DNA of 64,000 nt from Chaetorhynchus papuensis (taxonomy: Eukaryota; Chordata; Aves; Passeriformes; Rhipiduridae), in NCBI GenBank assembly GCA_013396525.1, contig VWYX01000014.1, forward strand, positions 496,001 through 560,000, read 5' to 3'. This document shows positions 31,301 through 44,699 of the stretch, one piece after another. Position 1 is the first letter of the stretch. The number at the start of each line of letters is the position of its first letter. The position numbers were made by a program, and so were the translations under genes. The notes below the pieces were generated by a model. It had not been told where the DNA came from. It saw only the letters and a list, made by a program, of their open reading frames with translations, and did no database searches.

Positions 31301-34300
31301 AATTTTCTACACTTGCTATAAAAACAAGGTGTTATGTCACATCATAATAACAGCACAAAACCAAACACGTTATGTAGATGCCTGATCCTATAAAGGCATG
31401 TGCTGAAAGAATACTCACATGTTTAAAAAGAAAGATGTGCACATAGGTATTTAGTGATCCTGTTGTATAATTACAAATTGGCCTGCTGGTAGCATGTTCT
31501 CCATTTGTTTTACAGGTTGTATTAAAAACCAGAAAATCTCTTGGAGAATCGATGCCTACCATTTCAAAGGAACCCAAAGTGCTTTGTCAGTTATGTATTT
31601 AAAACATACACATGCAGGAGTGACTTTGCCATGGCAACGTAGCCATAGGTAAAAGCAGAATAGAGCAACTCAGCCCAAGAAAGTAATTCAAGTGCAAGAG
31701 AAGTGTTTGAGGTAACAGTAATGTGAAAACTGAATTCACGCCTAAATCTATTCAGGTCTGTTCCCTGACTTTGGAGAAAAGTGCTGGTAAACCCTTTCAG
31801 TGACTGCACAGTGAGCTGCCTACCATCTGCATTCAGCCTCAAAACACTGATTTCGGCCTGCAGCTCCTGGCCAAGACTATTCTATGGCAAACAAATTCTC
31901 AGGGGTAAAAAAAATCAGAGTAAAATGCTTTATCCCTATGAGCCTTAATATATTCTCAATTCCCAGCATGGGGAACCTACAATAATCGCTGCTTAAAGAA
32001 GCTGACAAGAAGCTAAATTATTCTGAGTTCCTTGTTCCTTCTAGATTTTGAGAAGGGTGTGGATGTGATAGGAGACCCTGCTTGTCTTTCTAAGGAAGAG
32101 GGCTGTACAGCAATTTTCTTTACTCTGATGTCATCTACTGCTAGTCACAAGAGGACACTGCCTAAAACTGAATTTGAATAGCCCATAAGAAATTCAGTCT
32201 TCAGCTCTTGTAGTTCTCATCTCTCTCAACTGCACAACAGCAGGTGAGGACAAGAATTTCCCGAGCTGTAACATCACAGAGAGCACCATGTGGAGGAAAT
32301 TGCTCAGCACACCAACACAGGGGTGTGCCAAGCAGCCACGGAGCAGTAGTGAGCCAACCAGCTGAGCAAAAGCTCCACGGCTGCATTGGAGAGCACCCTT
32401 TGAGCTGTTTGCAGCTCTGTGCAAGGAAACTGGCAGCAGAGAGGCAGTGGCTGTGGGCTTTGAACCCTTGTGCAGCTGAGGTCACTGCAGACGAGGTGTC
32501 TGCCCATGGGTTATATAGAAAATACTCTATGTGACCTTTCACCAATAAACATCTTCAATACCATCGTATCCTTAACTGCTGCCAGGTACATAGCCAGCAG
32601 ATAAACTGTATTTTCTAAATGTCCTCACATTTCACTACTAGGAAACGTAGACTTAGTTCCAGCTGCTGTTTGCAGCCTGACATTAAGAGTTAGTAAAGAG
32701 CTTGACCTTGGGAAACAGTAGAAGAGCATCCTAGAGCCTTTCTACAGAACTGCAGGCAGAAGTTCTTGCAGAAAACAGGAGACTTGTTGGCGTGGCCATC
32801 AGCTTGAGACTGGGGCTGTGGATTCACGGGTTTCTTGTTGCTAAACTCTTTGGGAGCATAGGTCATGGGGAAGGAAAATCACCTGTTGTGCAGCAGCTGT
32901 ATCATCTGCTCTGCTTTTATTTGCCCACAAGCAACCACTGGAACAAGAATAGTGGTAAGAAAAGTACTGTGGTAAGGAGTGCACAAAGATTTCTGTGGGA
33001 AAGTAAGCACAAAACAGTGATTCGTACTATTAATAGCTTCTAAGAAAAGATAGAATGTCCCAAGAGCAAAAGCATCATGGGTTGTCGCCTGCTGCTCAGA
33101 GAACTCATCCAAATGTAGTCCTCACAGAGCATTATTTCCATTGACTGTAAGTCAAATATGTTTTCTTCCACTTCAGCACAGGATCAATTTTAAACATCTC
33201 TAAAAGCCTACAGGAACAAGCACCTCTACTGCAGGAGACCACAAGGCACATACACATTTTTAATTTGAGGAACCGAAGCTGAACTGAATCCCTGTCTCTT
33301 CATGCATCAGTAATATTTAGAATGATGATCAATGAATGCTGCATTAAGAATGCTTAAAATGTCACTGTCACATTTCTAGCAATATCCTTATTCTTTGTTC
33401 TTTTCAATATGTGACACAGCTGGAGCTGGACTCAGCTGATAACATTTATACCAGGTAGTTCTGTAGAAAAACAAAGGTAAATTGACCTGATGCTCTGCTG
33501 CCCAGCCATAAGCAGAAGAGTTACTCATATTCCAGAGCTGTAAGTATGAATGTGCTGGACCTCCACATTTCAAGTTCATTATATACGATACATGTCACAG
33601 ATATCTGTTTAAATGACAGAAAGATTTTGCCCACCAACTTTTATTATCAATTCAGTTGAAGCAGCCCATGGGCTTGTGAAGGCAGAAGCTTGGCCATGAA
33701 TTTACCAGCAGCAGTGACTGTTCTGCTTGCCCTCCACACCAGAATGCCCATCTAAGAAGCCAGCTGCATTGTGTTAACCTGCTTCCATCCTTTCAGGTTG
33801 GATCTCCTATCAAATCAGGTACTGACTTATCAGATCTTTGTAGAGAAGATTTTCCTCTGTTCATCATTAACCTGTCTTTGTCCTTTTAACAGCAACAGCT
33901 GTGCTTGAAATTACAGGGGTTAATTTCTTTGCAACCAGCTCTCCCAGTGCCTGTTGTGTCAGCAGGATGGGAATTGCTGCTAAACCAGCAGCCACAGGTA
34001 CGTGCAGTTGCTAAGGTCTGAATGCAAAGCTCTCTTAGTACTCAACCACTTCCTTATTAACACAACATCAGAGCATGGGACATCCTGCCCCAGTAGCCCA
34101 TACTCTGGAAAATTCCCATCCCACCTGCATGAGGTGGCACAAACTCACAGGCAGGTTCCTGGCACATCTGCAGCATCCCCCACTCAGCCCTACCCTGGAT
34201 CATGGGGCAAGCTGATTTGCCTCCCCCTATGCCTTTCAGCTCAGAAGATTCCCAGGAGATAAACTCTGGGAGATTGGCTAATTTTGTCTCTTAGCTGGTG

Positions 34301-35850
34301 ACACCTGTAACATAAATAGTGCCATGCTGTGCCCGTGGTAGTGAGACCCTTGATGTTGCAGAGACAGGAGGGTTGTTCTGGGTATGTGAGTAGATCTGTT
34401 CTCTAAGTGCCCTGACTGGCAATACTCTGTTAAGAATGCATTATATTAATCTAATATCCTACTAAATACTAGGTAGATAAATCAGTTTCTCCTTTCATTC
34501 TCTCTCCAATAACTATTCAAAGTGTTTCTCTCTTGGTTTTAGTTCATATCATAGACTTACACTTGATGGTCCCAGTTCCTTCATGCCTTTCATACATTGT
34601 GATTTGCATACTGCAAGGAAAAATGCATTTGATATTGCATTTCTGAGTAATTTCTGATGCATGTTTCACCCATGAAATCCTCTTGTCCTTAACTGGGTGC
34701 TCTTTTTTTTTTTCCTCCCTGAGCCTCCTGCCTCTGAGGAGACCTGCTTCAGCTGTTAACAAGTTGTCTTGATATTACTCCTGAGATCATCTGTATTTTT
34801 TGTTTTTTCTTAAACATTAAATTGAAACCTTCATTTTTCTGTTTTCTTCCAAGCTTTATCTAAGACCAGCTAACGTACTCACTAAATCTGTGCCCCTTCT
34901 ACCTAAGTGTGATTCGCACAGAAATTTAAACTGGGGCCAACTTCTGTGCTGCCTTTGCCAACGTGTTCAAATCAGGGAGATTGCACATGGCAAGAATTTG
35001 GACAAAGTAAGACAAGGAGAACCTAATTCTGAACTTTCTCAATTTATGTCTGGACTTTCTCCATGAACATCAGGTTCATGTAAAGCAGAGTAGATTAGAT
35101 CCCAAGGCCCCCTTTTTAGGATATACAATACTGAATTTCATGTTTCTTATTCAAACCAGAAGAGAAGTAAAGCAGGTGCTGTTGTGTATTTCCTTCCTGT
35201 GGTCAATGTTATTGTTCGTTACTTCCCATAGGTTTGTAAAAACAGACCCTACTCAAGTGGTTTTGGGAGCCTCCCCAGCAGTGTCCATAAGCTGCAGGGT
35301 TTCCTCAGGCTCTCCAGATGAGTCTCTTCTTCCTTTCCAGTGCAGACCTCCTCCTGGGATGGAAGTAGGCAGTGGGACTGGTTCCTTCTGTCCCACTGGG
35401 ACAGTTTTAGAATGGTGGTAATTTGTGCTGTGCACATCACTGGGCTTTATCATTAGTAGGACTTAATGTCAACTTTGAATTTGTTTCAACATGAAAACAG
35501 CATTTATCATAGAAGTGGGTTGACTCTAAACATAGCAAGAATGGACCAGAGCTCATCACTCTTTTATTAATCTTTCAGTCAGCTAATTAAAGAAGCAGAA
35601 CACGGTCTTGCTCTTTGCGTTGCTTCCTAGTATAGATAAAGTATTAATTTCAACCTTAGCTGCAGGAGGACATTGGTAAGAGATGTTTGGATCTGAGTAG
35701 GTTTCCTGCTTTGTTTTAGTCTGTTTCTGAACATCTGCTGAGGTGGGTGGCTGCTTCAGGGGGGAGGGAAAATTAACTTTATTGATTGAGTAATTTCCTT
35801 TATGAAGGCTCTGAAGGGGATGGCTGCCTGCAGAAATAATATTTGTTAAA
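28301..35850. other. Intergenic DNA, nothing recognised
   Basis: No gene, known repeat or clear regulatory cluster can be supported. Short ORFs on both strands (up to about 115 codons, for example 30584-30931 and 32201-32545) overlap in several frames, lack domain features and have no splice context. Confidence 0.7.
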
Positions 35851-35853
35851 TGG

Positions 35854-35909
35854 CCATATTTGGTAAATGAGTCAGTGAGAAAATAGCATGCAAATCCCCC
35901 AGCTTATCT
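35854..35909. promoter_or_regulatory. Candidate enhancer: CArG, AP-1, octamer and GATA motifs
   Basis: Within 56 bp there is CCATATTTGG (35854-35863, perfect CArG/serum response element), TGAGTCA (35868-35874, perfect AP-1 site), ATGCAAAT (35888-35895, perfect POU octamer) and CTTATCT (35903-35909, reverse of AGATAAG, a GATA site). The motifs are seen directly; enhancer activity is inference. Confidence 0.4.
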
Positions 35910-36899
35910 CCAGCAGGGAAAGAACAGAGATGTGCTAAGAAATGAAGATAGATGCTGACTTGGAGATGACAAGATTAAATGACCCTAATAGGAATTTTGT
36001 TTAATTTTTAACTAAAAATACATTAGGAAAATATTGTAACTGGGCATTCCAAATGCTAAAACTTCTTCTAGTGAAAAAATTTGTATGGAAATAATTTCCC
36101 ACCTACAAAATATGTTTAAGTTCACATTAATGCTGGGTGTGCAAGGTTTTGCAGCTCTATCCTTCACCTGCCTTCACCTGCTGTTTCTAAAAAACCAAAA
36201 AAAAAAAAAAAAAGAGGACACAATGATGTATTTAAGGCATTAACAATAAAAGAAAGGGAAAAGAAACATCTTTTTGTGGTATGAACTTCTTCAGCATACT
36301 ACACAAGGGTGGCAAGGCCCTGAAAACTTAAAATACCTCACGGGCAAATCCTTAGGTTTCAGACAGCCAGGCAGCAGCCCATGTAATTAGCTACAGTTAC
36401 TGTCTCTTTAGCAGCTTTGTCACTGCTGACCTCTCTCATTTACTGTGAGTCTTTGTAAGAGAACATTTTCCACAGTCTTTTGTCCTGGCAGCTGACTCTT
36501 TAAACCCAGGAGCAGACTGAAATAGTTTCTTCTTTCTACCAGTTCGTGGGTGTCTTGGGTCTCATTTCCTCTTGTGTTCCTGAAGGGATGCCGTGGCCTC
36601 ACTTGGCTTTTATGTCGCTGTGGGCTTGGAGTGCCTGCTAGGGAAATGGTAATGTTTCTTATTTGGAAATCTTGGGGAAGGGGAGAGGAGACCAGCAGCA
36701 AAATGATGTGAAGTTAAATTATTGCCTTTGTCCTTAGCCTTGAGACTGGGGTGGGAAGCGGTAGAGGAAACAATATGAAATCTGATATTTACTAAGTAAG
36801 TTTTTAAAACTCTCGCTTTAGCCTGGGAGGCTGCCCGTGGAACAGAATAACTCTGCACTGATGCAACTGAAGTGCTCCCTGCCAGAGCTAAAACCAAAG
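35910..36899. other. Intergenic DNA with a 17-base poly(A) tract
   Basis: It contains a 10-bp tandem duplication of CCTTCACCTG near 36162-36181 and an A17 run at 36197-36213. No gene is recognised. Confidence 0.7.
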
Positions 36900-37100
36900 C
36901 AGCTCAGCAGCAGAGAGGCGTGTGCAGGGAGATGCTGGGGGCGCCGGGGGAGCCGCTGTGCTCAGCTTGACACATCCCGGCAGCCCCCGAGGGGACACCG
37001 GCAGCTGGGAAATGCTCTGAGGCCTTGGGCTGGAAGGTATAAAAGGTTTACAGCAGCGGTAGTCGTTCTCACTGCAAATCCCTCCCCACCACTTCTCTAC
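36900..37100 (+). promoter_or_regulatory. CpG-rich block with TATA box: candidate promoter
   Basis: About nine CpGs in 36900-37075 stand out from CpG-poor flanks. They are followed by GGTATAAAAGG (TATA 37038-37044). A start site would fall near 37068, at TCGTTCTCACTG. No recognised coding exon follows. It could be a promoter of a non-coding RNA, a remnant, or chance. Confidence 0.35.
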
Positions 37101-37369
37101 CACGGGTAATAAAGCTTGCAGCAAGCAAAGCAAGCCCTCTGAGTATCTGGGCTTTGCAGAGCAGACACACAGCGCCAGGAGAGACTGCGTGGTTTGGCAG
37201 TGCCCCACTGGCAGCGCCTGCCCTCCCCTTCCCTCTTGATGGGCACTGCCCCATGCCTGTGCTCCTTTCCATGAAATTCCCAAGTCTCATCAGTGGCAAT
37301 GAGTGTTATCTAGCCCTCCTGAAAGTTCTTCTCTCTGGAGTGGTTTCACTGTATGATTTTTCAAAGATG

Positions 37370-37880
37370 TAAGTCTCTGTACTCGGCACTGGTGAGGCTG
37401 CACCTCGAATCCTGTGTTCAGTTTTGGGCCCCTCACTGCAAGAAAGAGTTTGAGGTGCTGGAGTGTGTCCAAAGAAGTGCAACAAAGCTGGTGAAGGGTC
37501 TGGAGCAGCTGAGAGAGCTGGGTGTGTTTAGCCTGAAGAAAAGGAGGCTCAGGGGAGACCTTACTGCTCTCTACAACTGCTTGAAAGGAGATTATGGCAA
37601 GGTGGGGATCAGCCTCTTCTCCCAGGCAACTAGTGACAGGATTCAATTTACACTGGGGGAAGTTTAGATTGGATATTAGGAAACATTTCTCCAAGGAAAG
37701 TGTTGTCACACATTAGAACAGACTGACCAGGGAAGTGTTTGAGTCTCTGTCCCTGGAGGTATTTAAGAGGTGTAGATGTGGCACTTGGGGACATGGTTTA
37801 GCGGTGGACTTGGCAGTATTAGAATAACTGGATCTGATGATCTTAAAGGTCTTTTCTAACTTAAAAAATTCCATGATTCT
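37370..37880 (+). mobile_element. CR1 LINE, 5'-truncated, 3' end of ORF2 plus tail
   Basis: The translation in 37370-37667 shows CR1 reverse-transcriptase C-terminal hallmarks: CVQFWAPHCKK, ATKLVKGLE, KKRRLRGDLTALYNCLKG and LFSQATSDR. The nucleotide tail then reads GGATATTAGG...TGGAGGTATTTAAG...GATGATCTTAAAGGTCTTTTC and ends ATTCCATGATTCT, the typical CR1 3' repeat. Later parts contain stops and frame breaks, so it is a dead copy. Compared with the consensus I remember, the segment between LVKGLE and LRELG is shortened by a small in-frame deletion. Confidence 0.93.
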
Positions 37881-40800
37881 AATTCCAAATGTTCTTAGAG
37901 GGGATCAGTTGAGCAGAGCAATACTGAAGTACGGTGCTGTAAATACCCCCAGCAAAGGGAGGACAAGCACAGCATGAGCAATAAGACTGTAATGAGGTGT
38001 GTGATGGCCCTTCCTAAGGTTATCACAAAGACAAAACATTTTAAAAAATACAACTTCCTACAAGTCAGAGGGCACTAGCTCTGGCCAATGAACATTTTGG
38101 CAATTCTTTAAAAGATAATCCTTCTAAGAATAATATTTAAACCCTCTGTTTACAGTAAGGGTTGTTTTCTGGCCCTGGATTGCGGAGTGTTTTTATCCTT
38201 GTTCTGTTTGCTTTAATAAAGATGGATGTATCACTCTATCCCAGAGAAATATGAATTAGGTTATTTCCTTCTAACTGAAGTTTTCTCTGTATCTTAATTG
38301 GATGTACTCTAATTTGCCCTGTGAGGTTGGGAAAGAGGAACATTCTGTGCAGAAAATCCTGCCCAGTCCAGGTCATACAGGAGGTCTAATGAATGGGCTG
38401 CTAAGGTTGTTCCATCAGCTCCCTTGATCTGCCCCAGAGCCTCCATCAGCTTGCAGAAGAGAAAATAATTAAGCATTGCAATAAAAGTTTTCATAGTTCT
38501 TACAGGCAGATGAATATCTGCACTACTGAGTGTAATGTAACTCAATTGTTTAAATGGGGCAACATGTCCTAGTTTGCCACTGACTTTTTCCAGAGGCAGC
38601 ATATTCAGAATTGAAAGTGGTGTTGCTCGTGCCCTTTTCATGCCAGCCATGTTACCTTTAGCTGCACCCTGTCTGTTGGACTCCAGTTGCATGTTAGGGA
38701 GCTCTTCCACTCAGAGTGTCTTGGAGGAGTCCAAAAAGTGTCAGTTCTGATCTCCACACCAAAATAGCAAACACTGATCTGCTTTGTGTTGGATTTGGTG
38801 TAAAGGATCAGGTCACTTACACCTGTTTGAAGTACAACATCAAACAGTGCTGGATTCACTGCATTTTCTGTAGTAGATTTGCTCCAGCTCTGTCTGGTCT
38901 TCAACAGGGGCACAAATGACTCTTGTAGATTGGACCACAACCGGTTCAATAGGCAAGAAGCAAAATCCAATCTTTTTTTGCAAAAACCCCAAGGTTTTAA
39001 TGTCTTTCATTCTGCATTCTGGTGTATTTGGTCTTACTCCTGGTAGGAAGACTATTAATAAGTATTTCTTCTTAATCAAGTGCTGTTATTGACAAATATA
39101 TTAATTTAAGGGCAAGCCATTAAAATGGGGGTGTGAGGAGGAGGCCGAGCATATGACAGAGGAGAAGAGAGGCAAAGGAGGGTGGGTTTGTTTATCCTGG
39201 GGCAGAAGGGGTTGGGAGGATCTGGTTGTATTCTTCTGCTATCAAAAGGGGTGTTAAAAAGTTATTTCAGTAAACAGAAACTTTGTTAAATAGTAAAATT
39301 CTTTGTAGGCAGAAGAACAGGGACTGCCACTGAGGTTACACAGTACTGAGAATTAGCATATACCTCTGTACTGGTAATACCTGTTCACTGCTAGAAGAAA
39401 GCCAGATTAAGCAATGTTCCTCATATACTCCCTTCTCAGAATTTTGGGGGTTTTAAGTGCTCTTGTGTTTTCTGAACATGTACTGTGCCCTTGGAGTTGC
39501 TGTCCTGACAGTGGTGGGGGAAATAAAAAGCCTCAAGTTAGAAGCCTGAGTTTCATGGGAACTGTAAATGTCTCAATGAATTTCAGTGGTTCTTTAAGCA
39601 AGCAAAATGAGAAACTGCTCCAATGCCTCTGTGTAATGAATTTCAACATTTATGACTCAGACTATGAAACATGCAGTGCTGAATTATTCACTCTGGACCA
39701 AGAAGGAAAATAAGACATCTTCTCTTACTACACTGTGAAATACTGTTACAGGACAGCAGTGGTATGTTGAACTCCTAAAAATCCTCTTCATGTAAACTAA
39801 CTGAAAGTAGCAAAACATAACAGGCTTGGCTTTTGGACATACACAGTTTAATTCATAGTCTTTTGGAGTTTGTTTTTAAAACTTCACTTTTCTTAAAGCA
39901 CAGGAAAAGCTCAACTGAAAATACGTGCATTTGTTTATTGGAACAGCATGATGTAACATGATAATTGTTATTTCTGTTGCCTTTGATCTTCAGCACACAA
40001 GACAGTACAGCTTCAAGGTTGGGCAGGGTCATAGTCTCGCTGGCCCCTGGGCCTTTGCTATGGATGCCTGAAGTGGTCTTCATTTGACACCTTCTCAGTA
40101 GCCTAAAACACTCAGCAAATGATCTGTGTCCAGCTTGTGAATCTCTTGGCATCTTTTCAGAAAGATCATGCCCTGAGAAAACCTTTTTGCAGTTTGACTA
40201 GCTGTAAATAACCCAGACCTAATGCTAACTTTGCTTGAAAAGAAGCTATGAAGGAAAGCACCTTTCAGCCAAAAAAATCCCAACTAAATCAGGTATAAGA
40301 CTATTTCACTTGAACTTGTACCTGCTGGCTCAATCCAGAAAGCATCATTATTATCATACCAATTTTTAGGCAAAATCACTGATTTTTTTTCTTCTCTCCC
40401 TGACGTACTAGATTAGCAGTCGGAAATCCTGAGGAAAGAGTCATGCAAAATCTGTATGCTCAGCAAGAAGTTGCCTGGATGATTACCTGACTAAAATTTC
40501 CTACTACAGGCTTCAAGCTTCAGGGAAAAGTCTTCTTGTAGGAGCCTGGTCCTGGCTTCTGAGGACATTTCCATGGTTCATTTCTTCAAAGAGTGGGCTA
40601 CGGCTTGCTGAGTGTCTCAGAGGTGCACCTTTCCCCTGGCAGTGGGTGGTTACTGCCCTTGCAGATAAAGCAGGGGCTTTACATTTTGGTTCTCTTCTCA
40701 ACTTGAGAGAATCCAAATCCACGTGTCCTATTTCCAAGGCAACCACTTATCCTGGAAGAACACCCTTCTCTCTTTTTGAATGTGTTCTGCCAAACCAAAA

Positions 40801-43800
40801 TTAATTAAATGGAAAGAAAGCATGAATACAAAGACACAAAAAGGCTGCAGGGCTGTGGGCTACAGCTTAGGGCAGTCATGAAGAAGAGGGGAATTGTGAG
40901 CCGTGGTTCCTGCCCCCAAGATGAGTTGTGTTTGGCACTTGAACAGTAATGTATGCCAGCATTTCTGGCAGCAAGGAGAGTAACCAGAACTCCCTGCTCA
41001 CCCTGGAGTGCCCTGAGCATGGTGAGTGCTTCCCTGAGCAGTGCCATGGCTTCAGCTGGTGAGATGGGGAATGTTGCCTCACAGAGGGTGAAGATGTCAC
41101 CCAGTGACAAAGGCATCCTGCTCAGAATCACAGCTTTCTTGCCCACAGGCAGAAGCAGCCAAGCATCAGATTAAGGAATTGAAAGAACCCCACCTCATCC
41201 TCTGTTCTACAGGAAGACAGGAGCTGCTGTGGCATCTGTCTGCATCTCTGAGACTTGGAAACCAACTGCCCCATGGCTGAGTGTTTCCTGCCACTGGGCT
41301 GAACTAAAGCCCTGCTTCTGGGTGTGGAGCAGGGTGAAGCAGAGTGGGATGCTGAGCATCTCTGCTTACCCTCAGCTGAGGTAGTTCTGGATGTATAAAG
41401 TGGTGCAGCTCAGGGCCACCTGGACGGGGAAGTGGAAAAAGTAGGTATCTGTCAAATTGAGTTTTCTCCAGTGCTAGGAGGCAATCAGGCAAAGAGAGTC
41501 TGGGATCAGGTATTTGAGTCCTGCACAACTCTTTTTTATGGCCTTGAAGGTTTTTTTTCTCCCTCTCTCTCACTGTTTGGTTTTGGTTTTTTTTAACTTT
41601 TCTCTTGGTCTGAATTCCCTCATTTCAAGAATCCTAACAGGTCTCTGAAAGGATAAGAATTTAAAGGTATTAGGTACTTCTAGTGCAACTAAACATACGA
41701 AGTGTCCTCCAGTATATGGAAAAGCTAGTTTAAAACCTGCTTCCAGTTCCTCCATTTAATCTAAAGGTTGCCTGTTTTGTCTGTTCAAGAAGCTTGTGAG
41801 GAGTGCTGTTCATACTAGTACGTAGTGATACAAAGTAATACTGCTTTTGGGGATGTGAAAATTCGGCTGTAATGATGTTTTAGCCTGGACATGCTCAGCC
41901 AGGACATGTTACAGGAAGAGGGATCAGCATTGGCTCACTCCTGCTCATTGGCAGGCATTCTATGTTACTGATGTCTCTGCTGTTGGAGCCAGAGAGAAGA
42001 GGCTGAAATCAAAGTTAGGATAGGCAAGGAAAGAGTGACGTGTAAAATCGTGAATCTCAGCATTCTAATCACAACCATGGTTATAATTAGTGATATGGCA
42101 AAGATTAAATATGCAACGTGCCTGAAGAACCTATGTATCCACTGCTCCCAGATTGCTAGCTGACAAGCTAATTAACCACAACAATGTTGAAATACATACT
42201 CAATGGTTGCTTGGGACTGGACTGACTATTCTTTCATTATAGTGACATGGAGAGAGCAAAGAGAAACTTAAGAGTAAAGGAAGTAGTGAAATGAAGGACC
42301 TATTTCTCAATCAGAATGAAGGAGTTCAGGCTAGCAAACCTGCATTACAGCTGATGCTGGAGATGAGTGATCTCCCTCCCTTGGAGAGACTTCTTTTCTT
42401 TTACTTACATTTTGGAGTGTCTTCCATTTTCTTTTGCCCAAGAGTGGGCACTTCTGAGTCACCAGACTTTCTGTGGATGCCAGAACAAGAGCATAAGCAG
42501 TGGAATGATGATGGAGCATTTCTTCAGGGTAAGCAGAATGAGGCTCCAAATTTGGCTTACTAGATGAACAGCTTTCTCAGCTGTAGGTGCTTGGGTACAT
42601 AGTGCTGAGTAACTACACTTAAATACATCATTATTGTTTGGTGTGTGCTGACAGATTCTGCTGCAGAGGAAAGAAATCTTTCATTTAAAGGAGAAAAATG
42701 CAGAGGTGGCCATAAATGACAATTTCTCTCTCCTGTGAAATGCTGATGTGTCAGCATGAGTTCTTGTCCTTCCTGCTTGGGACGGAGAGCTGAGATAATG
42801 AACGTTTTGTTGGTTTTGACCTGTAGAAGATGTCGGTCATGTGGAAAGTGTTTTCTGGAAAATTTCAGATGGGTTTCTATACTGACTACACCTACAATGG
42901 CTTGGCAGGGCACCCTGACAATGCTTTGGTGGCACTGCCTCACACTTGCTCACGCTTTTGATCTTTTTGCTGGGTGCACTTCAATCCCTTTCTCTGTTGC
43001 TCAAACAGAATGGAGTGTTCCAAGACCTGTGAATTCAAATTACTGGTGCTGTCCACTTACTCCAGTGGGGCAATTTGAAGCCAGAGCTCAGGCAGGGAAG
43101 TTGCACACTGTTGAAACCATGTGCCTAGAACCTTGAAACTGTTAAAGAATTGCAAGTTAAATAGGAACCTTGTAAGTGAATTGTAGATCTCCAGCCAGAC
43201 CCAGACCCACTCCTGCCATAGGTGGAGTCTGACATGGCAGAGAAAAGGCCTGTCTGTAGGAGATGGCTTGTCAAATGGGTTCGTTGCCTTTTTCATTGGC
43301 AATGTGTATGTACATCAATTAGAAAGGCTTTTGGGAGTACCTTTCAAACTTTCAACTTCTCTTCTGCATTATTAGCATAGAGGTGTATTTATGCTTGGTC
43401 TGGTGCACCTCTTTAGTACCTTATGTTTCTGCAGAAGGTGGCTGTTAAAGGAGCTGCTTACAGGGACTGGGAGGTTTGTGGTGGAAGCTCCTCTCTGTAT
43501 GTGAGTGTTGGGGTTACCTTCATTTCCTGAGAAATTGACGAGCAAATGAGAGCACCTCCTACAAACTGAAAATTCATTGTATTTGAAGTTTAGAGACCCC
43601 CAATGATGATTAAACGATCCCAAACAATCTCATAAATTGAGAGTTGAATAAGCTCATACTTTGTTCTGCTAAGAGATAAACACCTGTGTTTAAACAAGAT
43701 CTTTTCAGTTGCACTGTTCATTCACCCAAGAGCACCTCAGCACATTTTCTGTCCCTCACCACAATTTCTTGCTCTCTTTTTAGCCACTAATGCCTGATTG

Positions 43801-44699
43801 TAGTACCAAACCCGGAAGGAGGGCGTGGAGGGGGATTAAGAGGCCAGTAGAGCCATACTTGATTATTGCAGGGGGTAAGAAAAGGTCATCACTTGCTTTA
43901 ATTTTGCTGCCTTGCAAAAGTATGAAATGTCAATGTGCTACTATATTTTGGGTCAACATTTAAAGCTATTGAAAGAAAAGAGTAAGATGTAGTAGAGATA
44001 GCTGAGTGCTGATTTTCATTTTAATACATGGGATGTCTACAATGCCAATAGACCAAAATGAAGTTTTTGGCACAAAAGGCACATCTTGCAGCACTTAATC
44101 AAGCAAATATCCTAAAAATTCAGATGGAAATCTTGCTGCAGGAAGGATCATTTTTTGGCTAAGAAGTATAAGAACAGCAGCTACATTAATAAATTTTGAC
44201 ATGATATACTCACTTTCTTCTTTGTAAATGACTTGGTTTTTGTTTGTGCTTATAATGCTAAATCTCCTCCTTCCTGCAGAGCCACAGAGCTTGCTTTAAA
44301 GTCCAGAAATTGTTATTGGCCTGTTTTCAGCTGATTCTCTTGACATAAGTAGAGAGATCTGCCTCTCCCTGGAATGCATTAAAGTAGTGGACATGAATGT
44401 TATAAATGTACGAAGAAATAAAGGCGTTTCTTCAAAATAAGTGAGCAGCAGCTCCTACCTCAGCAGACACCTTGCCACCTCCACTCAGCAATAGGCAGAA
44501 ACATGGCTGTTTGCATAGATGCCCTTCTTCTGAGCTGTTGCCTTCCATTTCAAATCTATAAGTTCTAAAGGATTCAGTCATATCGAGTTAAATCTAAACA
44601 AAGGAAGGTCTTGAAAAGTCAAACGAAGCAGCAGTATCTTTTTACTGCAGAGTCAAAAAATTAAATAAAATACTTGCTAATTTTTTATCCCCTGTGCAG
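37881..44699. other. Intergenic DNA, no gene recognised
   Basis: Many small ORFs occur, including a 113-codon minus-strand frame at 40805-41146 in a patch that is open in three frames. None shows a domain that I recognise, and no repeat family is clear. Confidence 0.65.

Noticed and set aside
37290..37709. 139-codon minus-strand ORF
   Set aside because: It is the antisense shadow of the CR1 element, not a gene.
42560..43136. Opposed ORFs of 127 (minus) and 126 (plus) codons
   Set aside because: Both lack recognisable motifs and have frequent rare-residue runs typical of translated non-coding DNA.
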